This document shows, one piece after another, positions 5,235 to 5,249 of a DNA stretch of 5,249 nt (positions within the stretch are counted from its first letter, which is position 1; each line of letters begins with the position of its first letter). The stretch comes from an uncultured Bacilli bacterium (GTDB lineage Bacteria; Bacillota_I; Bacilli_A; RF39; UBA660): contig CALVYO010000089.1 in assembly GCA_944372275.1 (NCBI GenBank), positions 1 through 5,249 of the forward strand. Reading direction: 5' to 3'. Both the position numbers and the translations under genes were made by a program. The notes under the pieces were generated by a model that made no database searches, was not told the DNA's origin, and saw only the letters and a list, made by a program, of their open reading frames with translations.

Positions 5235-5249
5235 CTTTTTGTTATACTT

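Noticed and set aside
1..5249. CRISPR array, tRNA, rRNA or transposase
   Set aside because: No regularly spaced repeats, no cloverleaf-like CCA-ended segment, no rRNA-like sequence and no transposase motifs were seen on either strand.

Overview
The window is very AT-rich DNA. Every confident gene lies on the minus strand, with strong AGGAGG-type ribosome binding sites and the standard code (TGA works as stop, TGG as Trp). Together with a HelD-type RNA polymerase-recycling ATPase and an oxygen-sensitive radical SAM enzyme, this points to a low-GC Gram-positive anaerobe or facultative anaerobe (Firmicutes/Bacillota, Clostridia or related Bacilli). The genus cannot be read from the sequence.

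Layout in transcription order (right to left). (1) 5249-4718: two short membrane-protein-like frames. The first (5233-4985) has doubtful start signals and may continue beyond the window edge. The second (4966-4718) has a good ribosome binding site and a transmembrane helix, but an in-frame TAG after codon 30 separates it from a charged coiled-coil tail. (2) 4710-4502: an intergenic leader of about 200 bases with a possible terminator, two candidate minus-strand promoters, a convincing intrinsic terminator/attenuator and a competing anti-terminator arm. (3) 4501-4367: a 44-residue peptide gene with a consensus ribosome binding site, ending in GLGYDGCGTHTHK. I read it as a RiPP precursor. (4) 4315-2714: a 533-residue radical SAM/SPASM protein with a tandemly duplicated N-terminal module, the likely maturase. 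(5) 2739-2110: a 209-residue P-loop NTPase of unrecognised family, overlapping the maturase gene by 26 bases. (6) 2104-35: a 689-residue HelD-like superfamily 1 ATPase, starting 5 bases after the NTPase stop.

The last four genes are tightly packed and look like one operon: precursor, maturase, NTPase, HelD. The working model is a RiPP pathway in which the radical SAM enzyme modifies the Cys/His/Tyr-containing tail of the peptide. The jobs of the NTPase and HelD are not known. HelD enzymes act on RNA polymerase, and actinobacterial members protect it from rifampicin, so one testable idea is that HelD gives self-protection against a product that targets RNA polymerase. No exporter, leader peptidase or regulator gene is visible; they may lie outside the window.

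The RNA around the precursor gene is also unusual. A perfect 14-base inverted repeat flanks the gene, and its downstream arm overlaps an anti-Shine-Dalgarno sequence that can mask the maturase ribosome binding site. Together these look like a switch tuning maturase translation relative to the precursor.
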